The notes below the pieces were generated by a model. The model saw only the letters and a list, made by a program, of their open reading frames with translations, was not told where the DNA came from and did not search any database. The position numbers and the translations under genes were made by a program. 64,000 nt of DNA from Siderastrea radians. Its lineage: Eukaryota > Cnidaria > Anthozoa > Scleractinia > Rhizangiidae. Position 1 is the first letter of the stretch; the number at the start of each line of letters is the position of its first letter. Of the stretch, positions 1 through 12,595 are shown one piece after another. Where the stretch lies: assembly GCA_964017195.1 (NCBI GenBank), contig OZ024896.1, positions 35,333,307 to 35,397,306 of the forward strand, written 5' to 3'.

Positions 1-166
1 AAGGCATACGAAGACCTTGTGTATTTTCGTGTTGAACTGGTGCTGGAACGGCCTCGGCCATGTTGCCGACTGTTTGGTTTACTTGAGTTACATTTGTTGT
101 TAAGTCTTTCACAATGCTGACAAGTCCAGCCACGATGCCTTGCAATTCTTCAATTGTAGCTGGCAT
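1..166 (-). CDS. LTR-retrotransposon gag start (partial, runs off left edge)
   Basis: An open frame begins at the ATG at 166 (MPATIEELQG...) and stays open for 55 codons to the window edge. It lies 22 bases downstream of a primer-binding site and an LTR, which is where gag begins in LTR retrotransposons. The visible part is hydrophilic and alternates hydrophobic residues, as in a short coiled coil, but no zinc knuckle or enzyme domain is within view. The element sits in minus orientation inside the NUP155 intron that follows the last visible NUP155 exon. Calling it gag is an inference from position; the superfamily (Ty3/gypsy or other) cannot be told from this fragment. Confidence 0.55.
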   Translation of the reverse strand, partial: MPATIEELQGIVAGLVSIVKDLTTNVTQVNQTVGNMAEAVPAPVQHENTQGLRMP

Positions 167-187
167 GATGAGTCCGACGAAATTTTG

Positions 188-200
188 GGTTCTCCACCAC
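188..200 (-). other. LTR-retrotransposon primer-binding site
   Basis: On the minus strand the sequence TGGTGGAGAACCC follows the LTR after a 2-base AG spacer. Its first three bases TGG pair with the universal CCA end of tRNA, and the whole is complementary to a tRNA 3' end reading GGGTTCTCCACCA. Position and sequence are those of a reverse-transcription primer site. Which tRNA it matches was not determined. Confidence 0.65.
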
Positions 201-202
201 TT

Positions 203-394
203 GTAGACGGATTTGCGGGGGAATAAAGAGTGACCACAGCGGAATGAACTAACACAACTTTATAACTGTAAACTGTAAACAAGGTAAACGCTGACAAGAC
301 TGACAATCTCGATCCCCCAAACTTCGATTCCTCCTACTCTCGCTCCTCGTGCTCTTGTGTCCCGTGACTATTTGAATCCCATAATTCCACTACA
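203..394 (-). mobile_element. 5' LTR of an LTR retrotransposon
   Basis: On the minus strand a 192-bp segment starts TGTAG and ends CTACA, giving the TG...CA termini and a 5-bp terminal inverted repeat expected of an LTR. It is followed directly by a primer-binding site and a gag-like open frame. The LTR contains a 12-base G/C run at 402-413 just outside its start. The partner LTR and target-site duplication lie beyond the left edge, so the element's completeness cannot be judged. Confidence 0.65.
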
Positions 395-1095
395 TCTTGG
401 CGGGGGGGGGGGGATGTGCTTATAAACACAGAAGCACGACATTTTTGATGGGGTCTGAAAAGAATACAAAGCACTTTCACCCTTTCACTCCCAGAGTCAC
501 TTATGGAGACTTTTAAAGGGGCATAGTCACGAGGATTTCGAAGATTTCTGGTCAAAACTGAGCTAAAATTATTGGTAGCTATCTTTGTCCATGCCCAAAA
601 TTGTGTTGGAACATTTAAGGAACATATTAACGTAATTTCATTAAGAGAAAACAAACCATGACCTTTTAATATCGATTTCATGTCAACACGCTGAAGGAGT
701 TTGAAAAGTTTAGCCTAATTTTTTCAAATTGGAATCCATTTCCATCCATTCCATCCGTAGCAACAGACGACAGAAAATAGTTCCCGTGAAGTAATATAGT
801 CTTTGGTAACAAAACTAGACCATTATTTGTGGGCGTTCATTGATGTGAGGACATATTTTTGATTTTTAAAGCAAACTAAAATAGCGTAACTATGCCCCTT
901 TAAGGTAATTCTAACTTTTGTATCTGTCGATGAAATCCTACAGTGTGACCATTCAAACGACACCTCTTCAGCAGTACTTTCACATGGTACTATTTATATA
1001 GAAGTATTCTCCAAAATGAAATTTGGGATTGTTCTTGAATTTTGAATTTAGGCACTCTTGGGAGTGAAAGGGTCCAATATCCCTTTCTTCATCTA

Positions 1096-1275
1096 GCCCC
1101 TCCCCACACCACCCTCATGTGCTTTACCCCTCTAAATCTTATGTGCCCTAAGCCCTATATTCATATCCTGTCTACCGTATGCAACTCATCCTCCCTACAC
1201 CAACCTCATGTGCTCCATGCCTCTAAATCCTATGTGCCCTAAGCCTTCTATTCATATCCTGTCTAACCTTTGCAA
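1096..1275. repeat. Two-copy tandem repeat, about 100-bp unit
   Basis: The text cctccccacaccaccctcat ... taagccctatattcatatcc is followed by a second copy beginning catcctccctacaccaacct and ending ctattcatatcctgtctaac. The copies differ by scattered substitutions. No coding role is apparent. Confidence 0.6.
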
Positions 1276-2792
1276 CTCAAATTTAAAGGACATATATCTG
1301 CTAGCTTGGACTTAAAATGGATTAAAACCCCCATAAAATTGGGGTTTAAATCCATTTTCAATCCAATATAGCATGTCTGTTAGAGATTGTTCTGGGTTGT
1401 TAAAGAATAGGGTAGCACTCCTGTGTAGTGTTCATTAAACTATTTGAAGTGTAACAATTTAAAATCAGTGCTTAGACCTTAATATTACTCTGGTGCTTAA
1501 TAACAAAATCAGTGCTTAGGACTAATTACAATTATTAAAAACTGGACTAGGTATATTGGATTTCTAGCATTTTGATTGGCTGAACGGAGCTAGGCTATCA
1601 GCTCATATACCTGCTGCGACAAATATGGTCAATGAACACTCAACAACAAAGTGAGCTGAAAGTTTTTTCCTCGCGAGCAACCCGTCGAGAAATATGGAAG
1701 AGAAAAATCACTAGGCAGCGAATTTAAATTAAGCAGAAATTCCACCATCGTCACCAAAAAGCATCACCAACAGCGTCGTCTAACACAAGTCAAAATTATT
1801 TGAAGAAACTGTGCAGAAATAGAAATTTAAGCATTAAGCGTCGTGTTTACAATTAATTTCTTTCATCGATCGTCACGTCGATCATTGAAATTGAACACGG
1901 TAGGTTTTATCAGGAAAGTTTTCCACTTCAAAATATCAAGACAAGACATAAAATAAAACACAGTGAAATGGGGCAGGAGCATTTAATAAAACTGTCACAC
2001 ATTCATGGCGAGTCGGTGCGAAAATCGTGAAGCAGTCTAAACAAGTACTAAAAAAATTCAGCGGCAAACTACCAAGAAGGAAGGAAGGGCGAGATTTTTT
2101 TCGCCTTTAACGCGCAAAATTGACACTGGTTTACCTGCACTCGTTGTAGCTCTGTGTTCCAACAGGTCCAAATGCTCAGATAGAAATCGGATGCCATGTA
2201 AACGGAGTTGAATCGCTTTTCCAGTTGTTTGAATGTTGTTTTTAAGCTTACCATTCCGTTCGCAACCTCTAAACCGAGAACAACTGCATTTTGCACTTTG
2301 CATTTAACAAACTATGAAGGTGACTTCTAACGTTCCTCACTACAGTAATCTTGCTTCTGAGCTGCATGGAAATTACCTCTTCAAGTTCAAATTTGTTCTG
2401 TCTTCAGTTCGATGAAACACGCACATGATGGCTCCGTTGTGCGAACTTGTTCAGTTTCAACTCCAGCAGCTAATATGGTGAAGTTGTACAGCTTCAATCC
2501 GCTTTGAACGATGATAGCAACAATGTTTCAGGAAAAATCAAACATGTACCATATTTCAAAGCCAATAATTAGAAGATTTCTTTCCAAAACTTGTGCTACT
2601 TTGTTCACTTTCGAGCAGTTCAGTTTCATTGATTCATTCAGCGTTGCAATGAAACGCTGCAACACTTCGCAAGGTTTTGGCGCCTTTTTCGTTCAGTCAT
2701 GTGAGCGATTCTTGTTCCGTTTAAATTTCTTTTCTCATTTTTCCCGTTCTTTCTTGACTGTTTTTTTTTAATAGTGGTTAAGTTTTTAATAA

Positions 2793-2908
2793 AACAATTA
2801 TTCTACTCGGGCTTGCTGGATATCAAATGATTATAACCAACTCGGCGCTACGCGCCTCGTTGGTTATCTATCATTCGATATCCAGCGCGCCCTCGTAGAA
2901 TAATTGTT
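2793..2908. repeat. 116-bp palindrome (hairpin / foldback element)
   Basis: The segment begins aacaattattctac and ends gtagaataattgtt. Inside these the arms continue to pair (tggatatc...gatatcca; ataaccaac...gttggttat; ggcgc...gcgcc), leaving almost no loop. A related palindrome with the same aacaattattc/gaataactgtt ends is at 62825-62930, so this is a dispersed family rather than a local accident. Confidence 0.75.
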
Positions 2909-3220
2909 AAATATCAGTAATTAGGACAAAAACTAAGATCGGCGACTTTGCCTAAGTACTAAGACCACATGGGGTAGCACTTGGGCTTACTTTTACTTAC
3001 TTACTTTTAAATAATAACACTTAATCCATAAAAACATCACAATCTGGCAGACCCTTTAATGGCTTGGGATGTCCTGTAAGTTTATACCCATGCCTTCATC
3101 TCCCATATTCATCCCTTAAGATCTCAGTTGCTATAGCAATCACCAACTAAAAATTAAATTCCAAGACTATAAAAGGAGTTCAAAGAGTGGCATGGACCAT
3201 GTTTAAACATAAACACATAC

Positions 3221-6200
3221 TCTAGGATTCTTGCGAAGTACAGGCAAAGTCCATCATGCTTGCTTGACCTTGTCAACTCAGGTCTCGCCACCGCTTGTCC
3301 CATTCCCCCGTATTGTGGTGTGGACGTCACAAATCCAGGACTGCCAAAACCAGGTCTGCTGACCCCTGGAGAAGCTATATAGCTGCCTGTCAGGCTCCCC
3401 CCTGGAGCAGGACTCCCCATAGTAGAAGTGGGACTTGTTACAGGGGGGTGCACTCCTGTAGGGGCTCCTGGTGAAGGGAGGTGGGTCTCTACCCCATATT
3501 TGAAGAAGGCCCTTGTGGCCCACTCTGCAACCTGGAATTAGAAGGAAAGGCTTACTGTACTGAAGTTTCAAAAGTCATATCATCCTCCCACACCTCGACT
3601 TACAACATGCCAGACTAAGTTTGATTCTGTAAAAGAAATCCTAAGGAGTGTCCATTCAAATGAAAGCTACTAAGCAGCACTTTCCTGTGGTACTGTTTAT
3701 TATGCTGTACAAGGTGGTTCTAACTTTTGAGTCTGTGGGTGAAATCCTAAAGTGTGACCATTCAAATGAAAGCTACCGAGCAGTACTTTCCTGTGGTGCT
3801 GTTTATTATGCTGTACAAGGTGGTTCTAACTTTTGAGTCTGTGGATGAAATCCTAAAGTGAGACCATTCAAATGAAAGCTACCGAGCAGTACTTTCCTGT
3901 GGTACTGTTTATTAATATGATGTACAAGGCGATTCTAACTTTTGAATCTGCGAACGTTCAAATCCTAAAATGTGTCCACTCAAAAAAGAGCGAATGAGAG
4001 GTACTTCCCCATGATACTGTTTATTATGTGCTGCAAGGTGGAACTAACTTTTAAGTCTGTGGACCAAATCCTTAATTTCTACTCAAAAAAAGAGCTAATG
4101 TGAACTGGTTTCCTATGGTCCTATTGGTTACACTGTACTAGGTGGTTTTACCATAATGTTTAAGCCTGGATGAAATCCCAAGCGTGGTCATTCAAATGAA
4201 AACAGGACTTCTTTGTAGTGCTGTTTGTTTTCCTACTCATGGAATGGAAGAGTTAAGACCGGCAAACAAACTGTGGGTCCACACTACACTGCTACTCCCC
4301 CATCTCATTTCCTCCTTGCACTGAATATTAACACACAGCCCTCAGGACTTTAAACCCTTTCGTTCCCAGAGTCAGTTGCGGAGACATTTAAAGTGTTCTA
4401 ACGCTTAAGTTTGTGGATGAAATCCTGTGGTGTGACCATTCAAATAAAACCTCTTTAGCAGTGCTTTCACATGGTACTAATTATATTTAAGTATTTTATA
4501 AAAAGAAATTTGGGACTTGTCATGAATTCTCATATTTGGCACTTTTGGGAGTAAAAGGCTTAAGGTACACTTAGTTATGGATCCACTTTATATCATTCCC
4601 AGAGACAATGTAAAATGAGGCCCAATTAAAACAAGGCATTTTTGCCAAGACAGATTTATGTGTCTCACCTGTTGTTGGGATGCCTGTGCAGAACAAGCCA
4701 AAACAAGACACGTTGCACCTGCCTGGTCTTCCTGTATAAAAAAATGAAAACAATTTTGTGTTTTCCAATTTCAGTTAAATAGCTGGTTATTTTAGTTAGT
4801 TTTCTCTACTCAACATTTTCCCCTTTACCTTGTGAAGTCTAAAGAAAGCTTGTATTGCCTCGGAGTCAAACCCTTGGCTGGCTAACAACAGCTGACGAAG
4901 TTGCTCCACAGGGCGATAAGTAGTAAACAGATAGCTTCCCTGTTGATAAGTATTAAAAAGATCAGATGTTTTGCAATAGTACATTGAAAACCAATTTTAT
5001 ACTGAAGAAATGAGTTTTAACATACATGTGCATATCCCAGTCAAGTACCGAGATAGCGATTTTTCATTCACACCCTGCTAGCCCATGGGGTAACCAACGA
5101 GAAAACTTTTTGTTTGCTTTTACATGCTCCTGACCTCTGACTGTCTGATTTGCTAACAAAAGGTTTAATAGATAACTGACAAATTTAAGTTGGGCACACA
5201 CAAGGAGAAAGTGATGAGCTTACTAAAAGACATCCATGGAAAAATCCAAAAATGTCTGGACCAATGAAAACTAAGTTACAGTTGGTCGGCTGTTTGACTG
5301 ACTGCCTGACGTATTAACTGTCCTTTTGCTGGTCTGAAAGGCCTTTTATTATTAATATCTCACCTGAGCACTCAGAGCCACAAAGGACCTCTGACTGGAA
5401 GCGTGCTGACGGACGACAGCTGGGGGATCTGGCCATCTGTTGCTAATTATTGGACACTCACTGATCATATTGCTGCTGATTTCGGGCACCTCACTTAATG
5501 ACCAGGTTCTTCCTTCCATTGGCACAGTCACCTGATTTGCATAAAGTCCAGAATGTTCAGCAACATTACAAGAATTAGAGCAAGACACTGTTATGCAATA
5601 ACACCTGCAGATAACACCGGGCTTTCAGTTACAGCAACGGGGGAAATATCTGAGAAGGATTTCAGGAGAGACTAGAAGATTTATCCGTAACTAAATCATG
5701 AAGGTGCCTATTACACCATACAGGATTTGCCAAATGACATACAATTTGATCAACTTGTGGAGACATATCCACCTCTGCCAGTCTTTTCACACAATACCCC
5801 CCTCATATGTAACACTATGTTACATGTAACTGTTCCAAAGTACCCCACATATCACACCAAAACCTTTGAACTTACTAACCTAGAGCAATGTGTCACGTTT
5901 TACTTACCCCCCCCCCCCTTCTACTATTCAATCTGGAGAGTGAGAAAGAAATGCTGTGAAAACACCATGAGGGATTACAATTTGTCAACAGGTGTTTTGC
6001 TTCACCTGATGTTTTCTTGTTGTTTATAAACCTTCTGTTCTTCTTGTACTTATGAAACCCATTTGTAGTTTTGAGTTCTAACCAATTTGATGTCTAGTCA
6101 ATATGTAACAAAATGGTTACTGGACAGGGAAAATCTACCTGAGTGTTAACTAGTCTTAGGCTAGTGGGCTACCAAAGAGCCTTGAATGATGATCCACTCG

Positions 6201-9200
6201 CTGTGATACATTGTTGAAACTTCGCTCTCACATTTTAATAATATATTATATATTATTTCTCCACCAATTTTTTTGAGGCAAACATTTGCTTATGGGCTGC
6301 TGTCTGGCTGAGGCCCGTCCCAGGAGCATTTGCCAGTGCCGCTAGAGAAGGCACCTAACCTCAGCCAGGGATTAACTTCTTATGAATAACATATAACTAA
6401 TTTCAGTTCTTACCTGCATTTCTTTGAGTGGAGACTGAAACGGAAATGGATCAGGACTTACTCCCCAGAGAACGTCCATTTCTTCTGTTTGAGCTGACGC
6501 CAGTAATGATATGCCTAAAGTAGCAAAATGCAGAAGAACTGACATAAAAAAGAAAACTATCAAACTTATTAAGAAAAACAGGGAAACTGTTGAAATTGTC
6601 GGTGATACTTTATTATTTTAAGTAAGAGTAAAGGAGTCTAAGTAATAATAATAATAATAATAATAATAATTGATCATAATCAATTCAGACCCATCATTAA
6701 TGCCCCTTTACAAATCTCACTTGCATCAAAATGTATTCAAACATGGACAAGGGGTAATTTTAGACACATTATGTTGTTTACAAACATTTAGCAAAAAACA
6801 TTTTATTTTGCCTCATAAAGCTTAACAGGTGCACTTTTGCAAGAATTTCTCCAAACAGTGGAGAGAAACTACAAAGTTGCCTCAAATTGCTTCCTGCCTG
6901 TGGTTCCTTGAACAATAACAAAGACACAAAAACATGTCTTACAAATTGGTTTTGTCACCTACCTTGTCTGTAGAAGGCTGCATGTACTTGGGATGGTCTT
7001 TGCGAAGTTGCGGATGGTGCGAATCCTGGCGGCAACCTTACATGAACAAGTTGCAGCGTACTGGGCCTTTCTAGAGGGACTCTAGCAGTTGTTGTACAGA
7101 AATAAAGACGTACACCTGCCAAGAAAACAACACTGTTGGTTTGGACACAATCTTAACCTACCCCAGGTGCAGCACAGTGAAATGTGACACAAATCAGCGA
7201 TGCTTACCAGCTTGGGTGATGGCAACAAGATGAATGGTTTTTGATTCATTCCTGGAGATCGGAGCAATGTGAATGATGGGTCTGAATTGATTATGATCAA
7301 TTATCGTTCTGAAAACAAAACAAATGCATTATCATAAAAGTAGAAATATGGTAAAAGTACAAAAAGAAGCTGTGGGCATATTTTGTTTGTCAGCCTTGTT
7401 GCTTGTTATTCTGGAAGTTCATTGGAATTAAACTGAGGGGGTGGGGAAATGTATGTTAAATTCAATACCTAGCAGTTGAAGCAGCTTTGTGTGTGATTCT
7501 GTCCTGAGTGAGGGATGCCACATATGCCATACCTTTTCCATCAGAACCAAGATCAAACACCTGAAACCATAAAATGGCATTAATAATGGCGGTACATACA
7601 TAAATAAATAGTCACCTTTCAGGCCTACACCCATATACCTGGAGCTTTATCTGCTTTCTGTAGGATAAAGCAATTAGGAGTATTACTATCTCCCCCTGAA
7701 TGATATGCTAGTCTATCACAGTATACCCAGTATTACTACTTCTCCTCCCCATCTGGAGGGGTTGCTCGTTCATCACAGGATACCCAGTATTACTACTTCT
7801 CCTCCCCATCTGGAGTGGTTGCTCATTCATCACAGGATACCCAGTATTACTACTTCTCCTCCCCATCTGGAGGGGTTGCTCGTTCATCACAGGATACCCA
7901 GTATTACTACTTCTCCTCCCCATCTGGAGGGGTTGCTCGTTCATCACAGGATACCCAGTGCAAAGTGACTAGGGGTACAGTATAACTACTCCCCCCTGGA
8001 TGGGATGCTAGTCCATCACAGGATACCCAGCATAAAGTGACTAGGAGTATTACTACTCCCCCCCTGGATGGGATGCTAGTCCATCACAGGATACCCAGTA
8101 TAAAGTGACTAGGAGCATTACTACTCCCCCCTGGATGGGATGCTAGTCCATCACAAGATGCCCAGTATAAAGTGACTAGGATCGTTACTACTCCCCCTGG
8201 ATTCCAGCTAATCCATCACAGGATACCCAGTATAAAGTGACTAGGAGTATTACTACTCCCCCCTGGATTCGAGCTAATCCCTCACAGGATACCCAGCATA
8301 AAGTGACTAGGAGTATTACTACTCTCCCCCTGGATGGAAAGCTAGTCCATCACAGGATACCCAGCATAAAGTGACTAGGAGTATTACTACTCCACCCTGG
8401 ATGGAAAGCTAGTCCATCACAGGATACCCAGCATAAAGTGACTAGGAGTATTACTACTCCCCCCTGGATGGAAAGCTAGTCCATCACAGGATACCCAGCA
8501 TAAAGTGACTAGGAGTATTACTACTCCCCCTGGATGGGATGCTAGTCCATCACAGGATACCCAGCATAAAGTGACTAGGAGTATTACTACTCCACCCTGG
8601 ATGGAAAGCTAGTCCATCACAGGATACCCAGCATAAAGTGACTAGGAGTATTACTACTCCCCCCTGGATGGAAAGCTACTCCATCACAGGATACCCAGCA
8701 TAAAGTGACTAGGAGTATTACTACTCCCCCCTGGATTCGAGCTAATCCCTCACAGGATACCCAGCATAAAGTGACTAGGAGTATTACTACTCCCCCCGGA
8801 AGGGATGCTAGTCCATCACAGGATACCCAGCATAAAGTGACTAGGAGTATTACTACTTCCCCCTGGATTCGAGCTAGTCCATCACAGGATACCCAGCATA
8901 AAGTGACTAGGAGTATTACTACTCCCCCCGGAAGGGATGCTAGTCCATCACAGGATGCCCAGCATAAAGTGACTAGGAGTATTACTACTCCACCCTGGAT
9001 GGAAAGCTAGTCCATCACAGGATACCCAGCATAAAGTGACTAGGAGTATTACTACTTCCCCCTGGATGGGAAGCTAGTCCATCACAGGATAACCAGCATA
9101 AAGTGACTAGGAGTATTACTACTTCCCCCTGGATGGGAAGCTAGTCCATCACAGGATACCCAGCATAAAGTGACTAGGAGTATTACTACTCCCCCCTGGA

Positions 9201-10836
9201 TGGGAAGCTAGTCCATCACAGGATACCCAGCATAAAGTGACTAGGAGTATTACTACTCCCCCCTGGATGGGAAGCTAGTCCATCACAGGATACCCAGCAT
9301 AAAGTGACTAGGAGTATTACTACTCCCCCCTGGATGGGAAGCTAGTCCATCACAGGATACCCAGCATAAAGTGACTAGGAGTATTACTACTCCCCCTGGA
9401 TGGGAAGCTAGTCCATCACAGGATACCCAGCATAAAGTGACTAGGAGTATTACTACTCCCCCTGGATGGGAAGCTAGTCCATCACAGGACAACCAGCAAA
9501 AAGTGTTTAGAGTATTACTCCTCTCCCTCTGGACGTGCCTGAATAGTTCCTTTTTCTGAGCGAGTGTAGAGGATATTCCTTGTATTGTCAACTGCCAGTT
9601 GGACAACGGCATCTGGAACAAAAGGAGACTCACAGTATTAAGAAATGGTGAATTGCTAAGTAAACCTAATGCCAAGATGTACAAAAAGAGCATTTTATAT
9701 AGCGGGACTTAAACTATGTAACAAATTACCAACTAACACTTGGGATACATTATCAGTGGCATTATTCAAGACTAGGTTTAGATTTAACCATTATTATTAT
9801 TATTATTATTACCGTAAACACCGGCGTATGAGCCGCACCTTTTTACCCTAAAACTTCGCTCAAAATCGGGGGTGCGGCTTATCTGCGAGAACATCTGGAA
9901 AAAAATCTGTAATTTTCCATGAATCATCCCCAAAACACCAAAACGAAGTCTAAAACGGTACCACGCTATCTTCGAGAACTCGCGTGGTAAATGGCCCACT
10001 GTTTCTCCGTCTCTGACAACTTTGATGGCAAATTTGTCAAAGCAATTATCGAACTCCCTTTCACAGGCGAGTTTGTCACCGATGGATGGCTTCCAAATAT
10101 CCTTGTAAACCTGCATGGAAGCCACGAACAGCTAAAGAAATCGCTAAAATTTGCTTTGCGAATTGAACGAAGCGACAACACTTGTCACCAGTTTTCTCTC
10201 TTCTCATCGAATGCCTGGCTACTAAGCCTCGATACGTAACCGAATGGCGAACGAACTTACTCATAAATTTTCGGACTTGAATAGCTTTAACTGGAAAAAT
10301 GCTGGGGAAAAGTTCATCGGGGAAAGCGGTCTTGTGTTCAAGTACGTTTTCGTACCTTTTTTGTACTTGTTATAAGGATTAAAATGTGTGTTTGAGTCTT
10401 ATTCAGACTACAAATTGAATCACCTATCCGTAGTGAAAAGGACTTCACTTCAGCCAATATGAAATGACTCTGCTATGAATTTTTGACAAAAAAATTTTTT
10501 TTCCAAATCTTGAGCTTCTAAACTCGGGGTGCGGCTTATCTGCGAGTGCGGCTTATACGCCGGTGTTTACGGTATTATTATTATTATTATTATAATTATC
10601 ATTTACAGTACTTTAAGAGGGCCTGTGCGATAAGGGTAGTTTGTGCTTATAGGTCTGTTGTCATAGCTTGTACTTGCGTGGTGTGGGTGCTATGGCACAT
10701 AACCCCAATTTGTATGACCTCGCTCATCACGAGTCTTCCATAGCTTAGTGGTGGAGTGTTTCAACCCATATCTGGAAGGTCATGGGTTTGATTCCCGTTG
10801 AGGGCTCAGAAATTTTTTTACCGAGGAAGATCTTGA

Positions 10837-10876
<40 letters not shown>

Positions 10877-11136
10877 GTTATGTACATAAATTTTACAGGA
10901 CACAGACTTCGAAGTAGAGAGAGGACTTGCAAAGATTAATTGGTAAATCTTAGTGTTTCTTTTTCTTTGGCAATATTATATGATTCATGAGCTTTACAAG
11001 ACTCTGAACTTGAAACAGAGAGTAGACTTGCAATGTGCTTTTTATATGAATAAAATTTTTATCATCTCTTTTTTTAACTGTTGTAGTCCTTTTTGAAATT
11101 ACTTGAATAAAGATTATTTTATTATTATTATTAAAA

Positions 11137-11174
<38 letters not shown>

Positions 11175-12552
11175 ACCTGACAATATCTAAAACAATAATA
11201 AACTTAAGTTTGAGGCTTCTGTACTGTATCATATGTCTATGGGAAACTTATTATAAAAAGAACATGTGATGGTCAAAAGACATTTAAAACACTTGAAACC
11301 GAACTAGGATTATCAATAAATTTTATATCTATGAAGGTGCCATGGACATAAATTACCAAAAAGACATTTTCTAATGAAATCACTACAAAAAAGACATCAG
11401 TCAGTAATATTTACCTTCACCACTAAATGTAGCATTTAAAAATGATGGTACAAGAAATGACAATGCCCCTGAAGAATGGTTCAACTTGCGACATTTTCTC
11501 TGAAACCAACTGTCAGCTGCCTACCAAAGTTTTAAGCATAAAATCAGTAAACAGAAGTCTCGAGTATTACACTATAGCTGTAGATTCATCACAGTGAAGT
11601 GGCTTAATTGTAACAACACTGTTTTTAGAAACAACACAACACTTTTGATTTTTGAAGAACAAGACTGTGTTTTGACAGTTTCGACTGCTAACATCAGTTA
11701 CAGCATGCCTTTTTCGAAAATCAAAAGTGTTGTGAAGGCAAGCTAAAGTTGTATTCTTTTCCTACTATTCTGGCTATTCTCAAACCAGTTTAATAGGAAT
11801 AAGAGAATGCATAGGGTACAGTTTCCAAAAGAATGCAATTTTGTCTTTTAAAAGTAAATTAAAGCTTTTCAAAAAGAATGCAGATCTGCCTATTCCAATT
11901 AATCCAGTGTTCCATACATAAATATTTTCATTAATTTTGCTACAGAGGGAGGTCCAAACTTCCCACTTCCTGTCACCTTCAATCCTGGTTGCAGCTCCAT
12001 TTTTTGGATCCCCTCTCTTTCCCCTTTTACGATTGCAAAATATTCTAAAATGTTGTGTCTGCAAGCGGCTACTGCCTTGGAAAAATTTAAGGGAGTCCTT
12101 TGGGCTCCAAAGCTTGAAGTTAAGGAGCCTGAGCTTTAAGGTTGGGAGCCCATCCAATGACGTCTCATACCAATATTAAATATTTTGCTGACATTCAGTG
12201 AAAAGGCTTAAAAACTCTGTTAGAAATTAGTATGATCAGCCACTCACATCTATGTGTATTAAAGATTACTGGTACCCATTGCACATGTTTCATAGAAAAA
12301 AAGTGTTTTGACCAAGGTGTACACTGTATCACATTCTTTTATGATCTTTGGGATAAGAATGTTAGGTAAACTGAATGGAAACTGGAGCAATTACTTTTGG
12401 AAAATGTTAGGTATCTGCATGGGCTCCCAGTACAGAAATTTGGTTGCCCACACTTGTAACTTGGACGCCCCAGGCTGCCGGGCTACCGTTAGACAGCAGC
12501 CTTGGTATGTGTAATTTTTTTCCTATTTCTTCTGTTTCCTTCCATTTTGAGG

Positions 12553-12595
<43 letters not shown>

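Larger units (their letters stand above)
395..3220. other. NUP155 intron 16 (partial): repeats, no coding exon seen
   Basis: This stretch holds no exon that continues NUP155, although the residues that should follow (the region after [14 protein letters not shown]) must lie further left. Contents seen: copies of the dispersed 'fluctuating' repeat with phrases such as gtgaccattcaa at about 920-1080, a two-copy tandem of about 100 bp at 1096-1275, a small hairpin at about 1312-1362, and a 116-bp palindrome at 2793-2908. Short open frames at 2058-2303 show no family I recognise. Confidence 0.5.

Noticed and set aside
2058..2303. Two overlapping minus-strand frames of 75-81 codons
   Set aside because: Different frames of the same repeat-like DNA; no recognisable domain and no continuation of NUP155.
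7705..9010. Frames of 79-136 codons through the 57/66-bp minisatellite
   Set aside because: Repeat-derived on both strands and located within the NUP155 GC-AG intron.
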